64,000 bases of DNA from Spirochaetales bacterium (GTDB lineage: Bacteria; Spirochaetota; Spirochaetia; DSM-27196; Salinispiraceae), in the NCBI GenBank assembly GCA_009991955.1, contig JAACWS010000024.1:1-64000 (forward strand), written 5' to 3'. Numbering within the stretch: position 1 is the stretch's first letter; the number at the start of each line of letters is the position of its first letter. Position numbers and translations under genes: made by a program. Below, piece after piece: positions 37,609 to 46,406 of this stretch. Below the pieces are notes generated by a model. It did no database searches, had not been told where the DNA came from, and saw only the letters and a program-made list of their open reading frames with translations.

Positions 37609-38433
37609 CTACCTTTGGACCAAAGCCTCTTTTAGCAACATTGGATCGTCCCCTATAAGGGCCCACGCACCTTGGTTCGCCAGGTCTTGGGCCTCTTTTT
37701 TTGTGTTTACGGTCCAACTCATAACCAGGGGGCGATGTCTGTTTTTTGTTTTATGCCCTAGGTATTCTAAGGCCAGAGGTATGTGAGGCTTAAGAATTGG
37801 GGTGCCGGCGATGTAGCGACCCAGGCCCCGACGGAGGATTGGTGGCACATCCTCGTGGGCCGAGTAGATTGTAGCCCGGGGAAGGGAGGGGCTTACCAGA
37901 CTAAACTGGCGCAGAACAAAAGGATTGAAGCTCGAAACAAGAACATGGTCCTGGAGACCGCGGTCTGCAATGAGGGTGGCGAGGGCCCGACAGAGTTGGT
38001 GGTTGAAGTATTTCTGTTCTTTGATTTCGATGTCGTAGTAGAGGGTCTTACCCCCGAGGTCAAAAAGGTCTTTGAGCCGTGGCAGGGTCTGGTTGGCAAA
38101 TTCTTTCCCGAACCATTGACCTACTGGAGCCGACGAGATTTCTGACCACATTGATTCAGATATTTTCTGGGGCCAGCCCGCGGTCCGCTGGAGAGTCCAG
38201 TCGTGGTGGATGACCAGTTCGCCGTCATGGGTCATTTGAACATCGAGCTCAACCCCGGGGGTGTCGGTAGCCAAGAGGGCTTCAAAGGCTGCTAGGGTAT
38301 TTTCTGGGGCTTGGGCCGAATATCCCCGGTGGCCAAACCGGAGGGGAATACTGAGGTCGACAGCTGAATCGTGGTTTTGTGGCGTCTGGGACGGGTGAAA
38401 AAACTGGCGAAAGGGCGGAAGAAGGGGTCTCAT
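37609..38433 (-). CDS. Glycerophosphodiester phosphodiesterase
   Basis: 274 residues, no signal peptide. It hydrolyses glycerophosphodiesters to glycerol 3-phosphate and an alcohol. The GDPD motifs are FGHRGYSAQAPENTLAAF (catalytic His, Arg, Glu), VELDVQMTHDGELVIHHD (metal Glu-Asp and second His) and, at the end, VMSWTVNTKKEAQDL with AWALIGDDP. Overlaps the upstream 38430 gene as ATGA. UgpQ-like. Confidence 0.93.
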   Translation of the reverse strand: MRPLLPPFRQFFHPSQTPQNHDSAVDLSIPLRFGHRGYSAQAPENTLAAFEALLATDTPGVELDVQMTHDGELVIHHDWTLQRTAGWPQKISESMWSEISSAPVGQWFGKEFANQTLPRLKDLFDLGGKTLYYDIEIKEQKYFNHQLCRALATLIADRGLQDHVLVSSFNPFVLRQFSLVSPSLPRATIYSAHEDVPPILRRGLGRYIAGTPILKPHIPLALEYLGHKTKNRHRPLVMSWTVNTKKEAQDLANQGAWALIGDDPMLLKEALVQR

Positions 38434-38894
38434 TCTCTTGGACTCTTTGGGTATTGAAGTTGGTCTTTTAGTTCTTGAAGGAGGGATTCGGCCTCCTGAT
38501 CTTTCACCAGGGTGTCGAGGATCTGGTCGGTGGAGGTTTTTCCCGTCATGGTCTGGAGGGATTGGAGTAGGGTCTCGGGGTCTACGCCACTAGTGCGTCC
38601 CTGGGCTTTTATATCCGCCCGGCGAACCGCCTCTTTGAGGGCCCTAAGTTCCGGTTCGAAAACAGTGAATTCGGCGTTTAACTGACTCAGTCGCAGCCTA
38701 TGGTTTGTCAGTTCCGATTCGGCCGCCTGAATTAAGTCGGCACGACCGGCCTCGGAAGCGTTTTTTAGTCGGTCCTTCCAGGTTTCGTAGCCCTGGATAC
38801 TTTCGGTAATCGACTTTTTGAGTTGCTTTTCGGTGAGTATGTATAACGATAGTTGTTGGTAAAGTTCTTCTCGGGTTAGTCCGTCGAGTTCCAT
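38430..38894 (-). CDS. Small coiled-coil protein
   Basis: 154 residues from ATG 38894 (6 bases after a TATCAT box; the longer reading from 38960 would overlap mnmE). Entirely helical and charged, with heptad-like spacing between about residues 15 and 100 and a Gln/Leu-rich tail (LLQSLQTMTGKTSTDQI). No membrane segment or known motif. A PspA-like or structural role is possible only by shape. In operon with the GDPD gene. Confidence 0.65.
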   Translation of the reverse strand: MELDGLTREELYQQLSLYILTEKQLKKSITESIQGYETWKDRLKNASEAGRADLIQAAESELTNHRLRLSQLNAEFTVFEPELRALKEAVRRADIKAQGRTSGVDPETLLQSLQTMTGKTSTDQILDTLVKDQEAESLLQELKDQLQYPKSPRE

Positions 38895-38900
38895 AGACCT

Positions 38901-38929
38901 ATGATAAACGGGGAAGGTGTCCTCGTCCA
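38901..38929 (-). promoter_or_regulatory. Promoter of the coiled-coil/GDPD operon, leaderless type
   Basis: On the minus strand TGGACG (38924-38929), 17 bases, TATCAT (38901-38906), 6 bases, ATG at 38894. Confidence 0.6.
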
Positions 38930-38945
38930 GGGCGGGAATTTGCGG

Positions 38946-38951
38946 TATCTT
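38946..38951 (+). promoter_or_regulatory. -10 box of mnmE
   Basis: TATCTT, 7 bases before ATG 38959, preceded by TTTGCGG. -35 region indistinct. Confidence 0.45.
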
Positions 38952-38958
38952 TGGGGCC

Positions 38959-40329
38959 ATGGAAACACGATTTGTTTATCCCGATGATTGTATCGCCGCC
39001 CTCGCTACCCCCTTTGGCGAGAGCGCTTTGGCGGTTATTCGAACGAGCGGCGCGGGCAGTATAGAAAGCCTAGCAAAACTCACCGAGAACCCCGAATCCC
39101 TTGAGAAGGCCGGGGGAAATACCATGGTTTTCGGATACCTAAAAGACCCTGACACCAGCGAGCAGATAGACCAGGTTATGTTCGGAATCTTTCGGGCGCC
39201 AAAAAGTTACACCGGCGAGGATAGTGTGGAAATGTACTGCCACGGTAGCATTCCTGGAATAGACAGGATACTCCAGACCTTGTTTTCCCATGGGTTTCGT
39301 CAGGCCCAGGGGGGTGAATTTACCCTGCGAGCCTTCTTGAACGGAAAAATGGACCTGACCCAGGCTGAGGCGGTACACGAATTGGTTACTGCCCGAACTC
39401 GAACCGCCCAACACCTGGCCCTAGGAAGGTTAAAAGGGAGCATTTACCATCAAATAGACGGGTATAAGAAGCTTCTAATTCGGGTCCAGGCGGGTGTTTC
39501 AATTCAACTGGATTATCCCGACGATGAGGTGGAGGAGATTCCCTGGGATTTTGAGGTTCTGGATCGGATCCAGAAGGGGCTTGAAACCTTGTTGGCCAGC
39601 TATTCGACCGGGCGACTTTTCCAGGAGGGGGTAGTGGTGGCCCTGGCGGGACGGACCAACGCAGGAAAGTCGTCGTTATTTAATCTGTTCCTCAAAGAAG
39701 ATCGATCGATTGTGTCAGCCATTCCCGGGACCACCCGGGACTACATCGAGGCTCCTCTGTCCCTGAAGGGGGTGCCGGTGAAACTCTACGACACCGCGGG
39801 ACTGAGGGTGATTGAAGAGTCCATCGAGCAGGAAGGTATTCGTAGGACGACCCAGGTCATGGGTCGTTCGGATTGCATTTTGTATTTGGTCGATGGAACC
39901 CAAGGTTTGACCCCCGAGGATGAGGAGCAACTGGCCACCTGGGAACAGAGGCCCCTTATTCGAGTTTGGAACAAGATCGATGCCGAAGGGGTATTGCGGA
40001 CCCCCGCCGGCTTTTTACCCTTGAGCGCGACTACCGGCGAAGGGTTTTCGAGCTTGGAAGATAGGCTTTATACCGAGGCAGTGAAGTCTCGGGGAGCGGG
40101 GCTGGAGGGGACCGACGCAGTCATCGATTCGGCCCGGCAGAAGCGTTGTCTCGAAGACACCCTTGGGGCCTTGGCAGATCTGCAACAGGGAATAGCCCAA
40201 CGCATGCCCCTGGATGCCCTAGCCCTGGACCTGCAGAGGGCCCTGGGGGCCCTGGGAGAAATTACCGGGGAGGTGACTCGAGAGGACATACTGGATGCCA
40301 TGTTCAGTGGGTTCTGCGTTGGAAAGTAG
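38959..40329 (+). CDS. mnmE: tRNA modification GTPase MnmE
   Basis: 456 residues from ATG 38959. With MnmG it adds the carboxymethylaminomethyl group to U34 of tRNAs. N-terminal folate-binding domain (CIAALATPFGESALAVIRTS), helical middle, and an inserted G domain with ALAGRTNAGKSSLFN (G1), PGTTRDY (G2), YDTAGLR (G3) and WNKID (G4). The C-terminus FCVGK provides the invariant Cys of the family. Followed by a GC-rich spacer and then mnmG. Confidence 0.97.
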   Translation: METRFVYPDDCIAALATPFGESALAVIRTSGAGSIESLAKLTENPESLEKAGGNTMVFGYLKDPDTSEQIDQVMFGIFRAPKSYTGEDSVEMYCHGSIPGIDRILQTLFSHGFRQAQGGEFTLRAFLNGKMDLTQAEAVHELVTARTRTAQHLALGRLKGSIYHQIDGYKKLLIRVQAGVSIQLDYPDDEVEEIPWDFEVLDRIQKGLETLLASYSTGRLFQEGVVVALAGRTNAGKSSLFNLFLKEDRSIVSAIPGTTRDYIEAPLSLKGVPVKLYDTAGLRVIEESIEQEGIRRTTQVMGRSDCILYLVDGTQGLTPEDEEQLATWEQRPLIRVWNKIDAEGVLRTPAGFLPLSATTGEGFSSLEDRLYTEAVKSRGAGLEGTDAVIDSARQKRCLEDTLGALADLQQGIAQRMPLDALALDLQRALGALGEITGEVTREDILDAMFSGFCVGK

Positions 40330-40471
40330 GCAGGGGTACGAAGGCGACAGGGACCGAAGGGGAAAGCCCCGAGCCAGGGGTGAGGGCTTGGACCAAAGGG
40401 CCCGGCGGCCCCCGGGTGACCGAGCGGGCGGAGCCAAGAACCAGAAGTGGGGGCCGGGCGCCCAAAAGAGC
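40330..40471 (+). other. GC-rich structured spacer between mnmE and mnmG
   Basis: Much more G+C-rich than the surroundings. It contains GGGGAAAGCCCC (40359-40370) as a tight hairpin and a long pairing of 40398-40413 with 40449-40463 (about 14 pairs with bulges), followed by the terminator at 40472-40505. No ribosome-binding site or credible small gene. A leader RNA, attenuator or small RNA is possible; no known RNA family recognised. Confidence 0.5.
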
Positions 40472-40505
40472 AAAAGCCTAAACCCTTGTCTAGTAAGGGC
40501 TTTTT
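40472..40505 (+). terminator. Terminator or attenuator before mnmG
   Basis: AAAAGCC (40472-40478) pairs with GGCTTTT (40498-40504), with an inner CTT/AAG extension. An alternative pairing CCCTT/AAGGG (40483-40487/40495-40499) excludes part of it. The T-run reads straight into TATATT. Confidence 0.6.
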
Positions 40506-40521
40506 ATATTACAAGAACAGT

Positions 40522-42456
40522 ATGGAATTTGATGCAATAGTTGTGGGTGGTGGGCACGCAGGAATTGAGGCGGGTTTGGCCCTGGCCCGTTTACAGTTTG
40601 AGACCCTCCTCATTACCCAAAATTTGGATACCATTGGTAAGCTGTCGTGTAATCCGGCGGTGGGTGGACTGGCCAAGGGCAATATGGTCCGGGAGATTGA
40701 TGCCCTGGGGGGCGAGATGGGCCGGCTGATCGATTCGACCATGATTCAGTACCGGGTCTTGAATCGGAGTAAGGGGCCGGCGGTCCAGAGTCCCCGGGCC
40801 CAGGCGGACAAGCAGCGTTATCAGATTGAGTCGAAAAAAACCCTGGAGATGACTCCCCACCTGCATTTATTCATGGATACGGTGACAGATTTTCTGCTGG
40901 ATACCCCCGGGCGGGAGATTCAGGGGGTTGTGACCGAGCGGGGGAAACGATTTACCGCCAAGAAGGTGGTGTTGACCACGGGTACCTTTTTGAACGGAAA
41001 GATTTTTATCGGCGAACATACCGCTTCTAGTGGCCGGCTGGGGGAGCCTGCGGCCCTGGGTCTGGATAAGGCCCTGAAGGGGGCGGGTTTTGTCATGGGT
41101 CGCATGAAGACCGGTACCCCTGCCCGGGTGCACAAGGATACCCTGGACCTGAGTAAACTCGAGGTTCAATACGGGGATGACGAGATTATTCCCTTCAGTT
41201 TTTCTCACACTTCCGTGGCCCGTCCGAATATTCCCTGTTACATCACCTACACCAATGATATGACTCACACAATTATCCGGGAAAATATGCATCGTTCGCC
41301 TTTGTATTCGGGGTTGATTGAGGGTATTGGTCCCCGGTACTGCCCGAGTATAGAGGACAAGGTGGTGAAGTTTCCCAACCGAGACAGACACCAAATTTTT
41401 ATCGAGCCCGAGGGTCAGGAAACCGACGAAATGTACCTGAATGGGATTTCTTCCTCCCTGCCCGAGGAGGTCCAGGAGCAGTTCATCCATACCCTGCCGG
41501 GGTTGGAGAAGGCCTGGATCATGCGCCCGGGGTACGCGGTAGAGTACGATTACGTGGACCCCAGCCAGCTGTATCCGACCCTCGAAACGAAACGGATCAA
41601 GGGTCTGTACATCGCCGGCCAGACCAACGGGACCAGTGGCTACGAGGAGGCCGCCGCCCAGGGTCTGATAGCTGGAGTCAACGCAGCCATGGCCCTACAG
41701 GGTAAGCCGGACTTTATCTTGACCCGGGCCGAGGCCTATATTGGGGTGATGATCGACGACCTGGTGACCCTGGGGACCGAAGAGCCCTACCGAATGTTCA
41801 CCAGCCGGGCGGAGCATCGAATTAGTCTGCGCCACGACAGCTCGGACATGCGATTGTACGATCGAGCCCGGGAAGTCGGTTTGCACACCCCCGAGCGTTA
41901 TCAGGCCTTTTTAGAGAAACAGCGGGGTATCGAGGAGATTCGCGAACTGCTGAACCAGCGGCGTTTGAGCGAGGCCGAGGGCGAACAGGCCCGGGGAGTT
42001 TTGACGGGCATTTCTGGTCCCTGGGACCGAACCTGGGGTCGCAGCTTCATGCATCTGTTAAAAAATCCCGAAGTAACCATGGAACAGTTGGTGATCTTAG
42101 AACCTTCTTTGGCCGACGCGCGGCCGGTGGAGTGGCTGCGGCAGGTAGAACTCGACATCAAGTACGAGGGCTACGTAGCTCGCCAAGAGCACGAGATACT
42201 GCGATTTAACAAGATGGAACACCTCCGCATTCCTGCGGATTTTGATTACGACGGTGTCCATGGTTTGTCCAACGAGGCGAGAGAGAAGTTTAAGAAGGTT
42301 TGTCCCTTGTCGGTAGGTCAAGCAAGCCGGATTTCCGGGGTGCGTAACGCCGATGTGGCCATTTTGATGGTGGCGGTGGCTCGGCGACCCGGTCAGTCCA
42401 CCACCGACCGGCAGCTAAGCGACGAGTTGCTGGCGGGTTCTAAGCTGCCCAAGTGA
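40522..42456 (+). CDS. mnmG: tRNA modification FAD protein MnmG
   Basis: 644 residues from ATG 40522, 11 bases after TATATT. FAD-binding Rossmann motif [17 protein letters not shown]; family motifs [23 protein letters not shown] and [14 protein letters not shown]; conserved C-terminal helical domain that binds MnmE. Works with MnmE on wobble uridine 34. Length is typical. Stop overlaps the rsmG start (GTGA). Confidence 0.97.
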   Translation: MEFDAIVVGGGHAGIEAGLALARLQFETLLITQNLDTIGKLSCNPAVGGLAKGNMVREIDALGGEMGRLIDSTMIQYRVLNRSKGPAVQSPRAQADKQRYQIESKKTLEMTPHLHLFMDTVTDFLLDTPGREIQGVVTERGKRFTAKKVVLTTGTFLNGKIFIGEHTASSGRLGEPAALGLDKALKGAGFVMGRMKTGTPARVHKDTLDLSKLEVQYGDDEIIPFSFSHTSVARPNIPCYITYTNDMTHTIIRENMHRSPLYSGLIEGIGPRYCPSIEDKVVKFPNRDRHQIFIEPEGQETDEMYLNGISSSLPEEVQEQFIHTLPGLEKAWIMRPGYAVEYDYVDPSQLYPTLETKRIKGLYIAGQTNGTSGYEEAAAQGLIAGVNAAMALQGKPDFILTRAEAYIGVMIDDLVTLGTEEPYRMFTSRAEHRISLRHDSSDMRLYDRAREVGLHTPERYQAFLEKQRGIEEIRELLNQRRLSEAEGEQARGVLTGISGPWDRTWGRSFMHLLKNPEVTMEQLVILEPSLADARPVEWLRQVELDIKYEGYVARQEHEILRFNKMEHLRIPADFDYDGVHGLSNEAREKFKKVCPLSVGQASRISGVRNADVAILMVAVARRPGQSTTDRQLSDELLAGSKLPK

Positions 42457-43253
42457 GTGACACCCGGTCCCCGGGGGAACGAGAAAAAGCGCCCCACAAA
42501 GAGCGCCAAAAAAAGCCGGACTTGGCAGGACTATCCCCCGAAGCGCCTAAGCTGAAGGAAGATTTGGACCGGTACGTCCGAGAGCTCAAATTGTGGAACC
42601 CTCGGTTGGGCCTCATTGAGGCTCGGGACGAGGAGATTTTTCCCAAGCATATTTGGGACTGTCTGGCAGCCCTGCCGGTGTTTCGACAGGTTACCGCTGC
42701 AGCGGGGCCGGTTGATCCTGCCGGGCCAGGTGGTCCTGGGGACCCCCTGCGTATCGCCGACCTGGGCAGTGGAGCGGGGCTCCCGGGTTTGGTGTTGTCC
42801 CTGGCTTTGCCCACTAGTCCCGGAGGAAGGCCAATTCGCTGGGTGCTGGTAGAAAAAAGTGGCCGACGGGTGAACTTTCTTCGAAACTGCGCAGCCTTGT
42901 TTCCCCAGGCGCCGGTCGATATTTTGCCCAGCTCCTTCGAAGCCTTACCCACTGAAAGTTTCGATATTCTTACCAACCGGGCGTTTCAGCCCCTGACACC
43001 TCAAACCTTTTCGGATCAGGTACGGTTAGTGAAACCTGGGGGGTGGATTCTTTGGTACAAGGCAAAATATGAGTCCTTGGTTCAGGAGGCTCAGGCTCTG
43101 GGTCGAAATATTCGAGTTATTGGCAGTTATACCGAAGCCCAGGAGTTAGATTTTTCTGTTGATTTAGGAGCCTGGCCCCTACAAGTTCCGGGCCTCCAGG
43201 CCGAGCGGCATTTGGTTCTATGGAAGAAGAGTTCCGGGGATGCCAGGGGCTAA
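42453..43253 (+). CDS. rsmG: 16S rRNA (guanine527-N7)-methyltransferase RsmG
   Basis: 266 residues with a GTG start overlapping the mnmG stop. The SAM-binding core is [19 protein letters not shown], with upstream [15 protein letters not shown] and [10 protein letters not shown], and later [12 protein letters not shown] and ILTNRAF. Slightly longer than usual owing to a charged N-terminal tail and a Pro/Gly-rich insertion ([10 protein letters not shown]). Overlaps the convergent TPR gene by 4 bases. Confidence 0.95.
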   Translation: MSDTRSPGEREKAPHKERQKKPDLAGLSPEAPKLKEDLDRYVRELKLWNPRLGLIEARDEEIFPKHIWDCLAALPVFRQVTAAAGPVDPAGPGGPGDPLRIADLGSGAGLPGLVLSLALPTSPGGRPIRWVLVEKSGRRVNFLRNCAALFPQAPVDILPSSFEALPTESFDILTNRAFQPLTPQTFSDQVRLVKPGGWILWYKAKYESLVQEAQALGRNIRVIGSYTEAQELDFSVDLGAWPLQVPGLQAERHLVLWKKSSGDARG

Positions 43254-44611
43254 ATTGACCGTAGTTTGTCCATGAGGGCGGGCTTATCGATGAGGTCGAT
43301 AAAGCGGGCCTCGACGAAGGCTACCGCGCTTTCGCTGAATTCCCCCGCACACATACACAGGCCTCGACCGGCTTTGACGTCCTTGATTCGGGCGTGCAGA
43401 TCGCGTAAGACAAACTCGCCGACCTGACCGGTTGTCCGAACGAAGCGAAAGAGTACGATATCGGCCCAGGCGGGGGTTTCTACCTCGGCCAAGATATCGG
43501 CGTATTCACCCTTGCGAACCTGAATATCCGAAATTTTCGTGTGGGAGTGGGGGAAATAGTTCTCGGCGATTCTTCTACACAGGGCAGCAAAATCGGCATC
43601 GGGGGCGATGAGGAAGGTCTGTAAGTTTTGGTTTTTCGACAGCTCGGCGTTTTTCTTTAGTTGGGCGTCCACATCTTTGTAACCCGGGTTTATTGAGTAG
43701 ATCTTTTTGAGCAGAGACAGGGCTGTATTGAGGTCTTGCATCTTCATATGGGCATTGGATAGGCGATATTGCAATTCGAGCATGACTTCTTCCCGAATAT
43801 TCTCGTGGCGAAGTCCAATTTCGAAGTCCAGGATAGCCGCCTCGTAGTCCTTATTTTTGATTCGTAACGATCCAGCCATGAGGGCTGCTTGGGGTCCGTA
43901 GACCGGGTCGGGTCGCAGGTGGGTGAAGAGCTGAATTGCCATGTCTAATTGACCCGCCTCGTAGTAGGATTGGGCCTGGAAAAAGATTGACTCTTTGTCG
44001 TCGGGTCTTTGCTCGATGACCTTCTTTAGCTGGGTAATTGCATCCTTGTGTTTTTTTGTCTTGTTAAAGGCGATGCCCAAATATTTCTGGGTTGGTAGAT
44101 GGTTCGGTTGGAGGCGGAAAGCGGTTTGCAGATTCGCTACGGCTCGTTCGTAATTTTTTCGGCGGTACTCGATGTACCCGAGGTTGTAGGCGATTTCGAA
44201 TACTTCCGAATTGAAGGTCCGGGCGATCATGAGACCCTTGTACGCCTCTTCGTGCTTTTTTAGGTTCAGGGCGGAAAGAGCCTGGCGCAGGGTTACTAAA
44301 AACTCATCAATCGAGGGGTTGCTGGCGCACATTTCAATGAGCATTCCGTAGGTTCGGTAAGACTTTTCCCAGTCCTGGTCTTGAAAATACACGTCCGAAA
44401 GTTCGAGAAGGGCATTTACGTCTTTAGGATTCTGGGCAAGCCGTTTATTCGCTTCGCGAATTATACCTTCCCGGTCACGGTTTTTACCTTTCTTTCGGTT
44501 TTTTCCACCGGTTTTGTCCCTTTGCCGGGTTATACTGGTTGATATTACAATGAGTAGTAACCCGAGCATTGTAACAACACCGGCTATCAGCAGAAAAAGG
44601 GTAATATCCAT
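43250..44611 (-). CDS. Membrane-anchored TPR protein with C-terminal Mrr-like domain
   Basis: 453 residues. One N-terminal membrane helix (LFLLIAGVVTMLGLLLIVI) is followed by a basic linker (RKKGKNRDR), then about seven tetratricopeptide repeats (~60-330). The last ~110 residues (DILAEVETPAWADIVLFRFV, AGRGLCMCAGEFSESAV, LIDKPALMDKL) follow the pattern of the Mrr/PD-(D/E)xK nuclease fold. The usual QCK-type catalytic lysine is not evident, so it may be non-catalytic. Function unknown. Confidence 0.75.
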   Translation of the reverse strand: MDITLFLLIAGVVTMLGLLLIVISTSITRQRDKTGGKNRKKGKNRDREGIIREANKRLAQNPKDVNALLELSDVYFQDQDWEKSYRTYGMLIEMCASNPSIDEFLVTLRQALSALNLKKHEEAYKGLMIARTFNSEVFEIAYNLGYIEYRRKNYERAVANLQTAFRLQPNHLPTQKYLGIAFNKTKKHKDAITQLKKVIEQRPDDKESIFFQAQSYYEAGQLDMAIQLFTHLRPDPVYGPQAALMAGSLRIKNKDYEAAILDFEIGLRHENIREEVMLELQYRLSNAHMKMQDLNTALSLLKKIYSINPGYKDVDAQLKKNAELSKNQNLQTFLIAPDADFAALCRRIAENYFPHSHTKISDIQVRKGEYADILAEVETPAWADIVLFRFVRTTGQVGEFVLRDLHARIKDVKAGRGLCMCAGEFSESAVAFVEARFIDLIDKPALMDKLRSI

Positions 44612-44616
44612 ACCCT

Positions 44617-44646
44617 ATTATTCGATAGGGGGATTCTCCTTGTCAA
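44617..44646 (-). promoter_or_regulatory. Promoter of the TPR-Mrr gene, leaderless type
   Basis: On the minus strand a perfect TTGACA (44641-44646), 18 bases, AATAAT (44617-44622), 5 bases, ATG at 44611. Confidence 0.65.
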
Positions 44647-44656
44647 GGAAGGGTCT

Positions 44657-44675
44657 CTCCCCATAAAATGGGGAG
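44657..44675. other. Palindrome in the divergent promoter region
   Basis: CTCCCCAT and ATGGGGAG around AAA, just upstream of the minus-strand -35 box. Suited to be an operator for one or both divergent genes, or a small hairpin. Confidence 0.4.
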
Positions 44676-44752
44676 GATCTTGATAAACCCCAACTTAGCC
44701 AGAAAACGGGATGATAGAGGTCCCCAGGACCGAGGAACGAAGGAGGTAGGGG

Positions 44753-45517
44753 ATGAATGCGTTACGACTCGCCGATGGGACTATGTATCCTCTTTTTCCC
44801 GCTGATGGGGACGATATTACTCGCTTAACCTTGTATCCCGCATCCCCCGGGGCCCATCCGGTTCAAATCAATCTCTATCAGGGACCGAGCCTCGAAGAGC
44901 TGAGTCCTCTCGGAGTACTACGAATGGAGGGTTCGGGTGCGGACTTATCTTTGGTACTCACCCGAGACCAAGATGACGGTCTTGAGGTTGTCGTAACCGA
45001 TCTAGGGAATGGGACGATTGCTACGAATTCCTTTCGTGTTGGTCAGGACGGGCCAAATTCCGAAGATGAGTCCTTTGGGGAAAACGGTGGATGGGAAGAA
45101 CAATTGGCTCTGGTTGATAACTTCGAATCCCCGGAAACGGACCCGAGTCTTCCCATTCCCGATGATTTGGACTCCTTCGATATGGATACCGATCTTTTCC
45201 CTGACGAGACCGAAGAAGAGTCAACTTTGGGAGCCGAATTTTTTGGCTATGAGGAAGCCGGAACCGACGAAAAAGCCGATCTAGATGATGAAGACATTTT
45301 TACCGACGATGAAGACGACGATGAAGACGACGAAGAGCTGGGCGATGGCGATGAGACAAACGAGGGCTTTCAGGCCCTTACCCGTACACTTCCCCATCCT
45401 CTTGTTGTCGCAGGGGTTTCGTTTTTGGCCCTTGGAGTGTGTTTTGCCGCCGCCTACGGGGTCTTTTTTCTTCTAAAAGGCGAAAGTTACCCGTTACTGG
45501 AGCAGTTATTACCCTAA
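44753..45517 (+). CDS. Acidic membrane-anchored protein with Hsp70 substrate-domain-like head
   Basis: 254 residues with AAGGAGG six bases before the ATG. Residues 1-90 (RLADGTMYPLFPADGDD, VQINLYQG, LGVLRMEGSG, LVLTRDQDDGLEVVVTDLG) follow the order of the beta-sandwich substrate-binding domain of DnaK, without the ATPase. An Asp/Glu-rich region (~100-205) follows, then one membrane helix (~218-240) near the C-terminus, so the head is probably cytoplasmic. Fifth base groups suggest an operon with uppP 41 bases downstream. Chaperone-like binding is inferred from resemblance only. Confidence 0.6.
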   Translation: MNALRLADGTMYPLFPADGDDITRLTLYPASPGAHPVQINLYQGPSLEELSPLGVLRMEGSGADLSLVLTRDQDDGLEVVVTDLGNGTIATNSFRVGQDGPNSEDESFGENGGWEEQLALVDNFESPETDPSLPIPDDLDSFDMDTDLFPDETEEESTLGAEFFGYEEAGTDEKADLDDEDIFTDDEDDDEDDEELGDGDETNEGFQALTRTLPHPLVVAGVSFLALGVCFAAAYGVFFLLKGESYPLLEQLLP

Positions 45518-45558
45518 AATCCGCCCCACAAGGCTAGTTTGATAAAAAAAGGAAATCT

Positions 45559-46374
45559 ATGAACTATTTTGAATCAATTTCTCTCGGAGTTCTCCAAGGG
45601 TTTACCGAGTTCTTGCCCGTTTCAAGTTCCGGGCACCTGAGGGTACTGAAGGAGCTTCTCGGTCTTGGAGACGTGGACATCCTCTTTGATGTCCTTCTGC
45701 ACGTTGCTACCCTCTTGGCGACGTTTATCGTGTTTCGAAGACTTATTGGCAAGATACTGCTGGCTTTAGGGCGGGGTCTGGTTTACGGGCCACGTCGCAG
45801 TGCCGAGCTTTCCGACGACGACCGCGCCTACTGGCGATTAGCGGGAGTTATTGTTTTGACAACGTTCATTACCGGTGCTTTGGGCTTACTTATGAAAGAC
45901 TGGGTAGAAGGGTTTTCGATTTCTTTGGTCTCTGGGCTCTTTATTGCTACGGGATTCATCCTTTTGGTTACTCGTTTTATACCCCTGGGGACAAAGTCCC
46001 TTGGGGACCTAGGCTGGAAAGAGGGCATTTTTCTTGGGTTTGTTCAAGGTTTAGGGGTGCTTCCGGGCATTTCCCGATCGGGAATTACCATTTCGGGGAG
46101 CCTTGGGGTTGGAATGAATCGAGACACCGCGGGGGAGTTTAGCTTTCTTATATCCCTGCCAGCGATTCTCGGCGCCTTGGTTCTAAGTCTTCGGGACTTG
46201 AATGAACTTTCCGGCTCGGTTTCCCTCGGGGTTCTTGGGGCGGGATTTGTCGCTTCGTTTCTTGTAGGATTAGGCAGTTTGGCCATGCTTCTTCGATTCG
46301 TGAGGGCTGGAAAGCTTTATTGGTTCAGTGGGTATCTTCTACCCCTTGGTATAGCGGGTCTTATATTTTTCTAA
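45559..46374 (+). CDS. uppP: Undecaprenyl-diphosphatase UppP (BacA)
   Basis: 271 residues, about eight membrane helices. It recycles the lipid carrier of cell-wall synthesis and gives bacitracin resistance. Both signature motifs are present: QGFTEFLPVSSSGHL and PGISRSGITISGSL. Length is typical. AAAGGAA precedes the ATG. The stop codon falls within a hairpin that also covers the ftsK ribosome-binding site. Confidence 0.96.
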   Translation: MNYFESISLGVLQGFTEFLPVSSSGHLRVLKELLGLGDVDILFDVLLHVATLLATFIVFRRLIGKILLALGRGLVYGPRRSAELSDDDRAYWRLAGVIVLTTFITGALGLLMKDWVEGFSISLVSGLFIATGFILLVTRFIPLGTKSLGDLGWKEGIFLGFVQGLGVLPGISRSGITISGSLGVGMNRDTAGEFSFLISLPAILGALVLSLRDLNELSGSVSLGVLGAGFVASFLVGLGSLAMLLRFVRAGKLYWFSGYLLPLGIAGLIFF

Positions 46375-46406
46375 AATCCGCCGACAATGGAAGTCGGAGG
46401 ATTTTT
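46373..46406 (+). terminator. uppP terminator overlapping the ftsK ribosome-binding site
   Basis: AAAATCC-G-CCGAC (46373-46385) pairs with GTCGG-A-GGATTTT (46393-46405) around a 7-base loop and ends in a T-run. GGAGGA in the 3' arm is the Shine-Dalgarno sequence of ftsK (GTG 46407). Confidence 0.7.

Noticed and set aside
40330-40471. Known structural RNA (SRP 4.5S, RNase P, tmRNA) in the GC-rich spacer
   Set aside because: None of the hallmark sequences of these RNAs is present.
46320-46406. Longer FtsK start overlapping uppP
   Set aside because: It would read through the uppP end and the hairpin; GTG 46407 has GGAGGA at the right distance.
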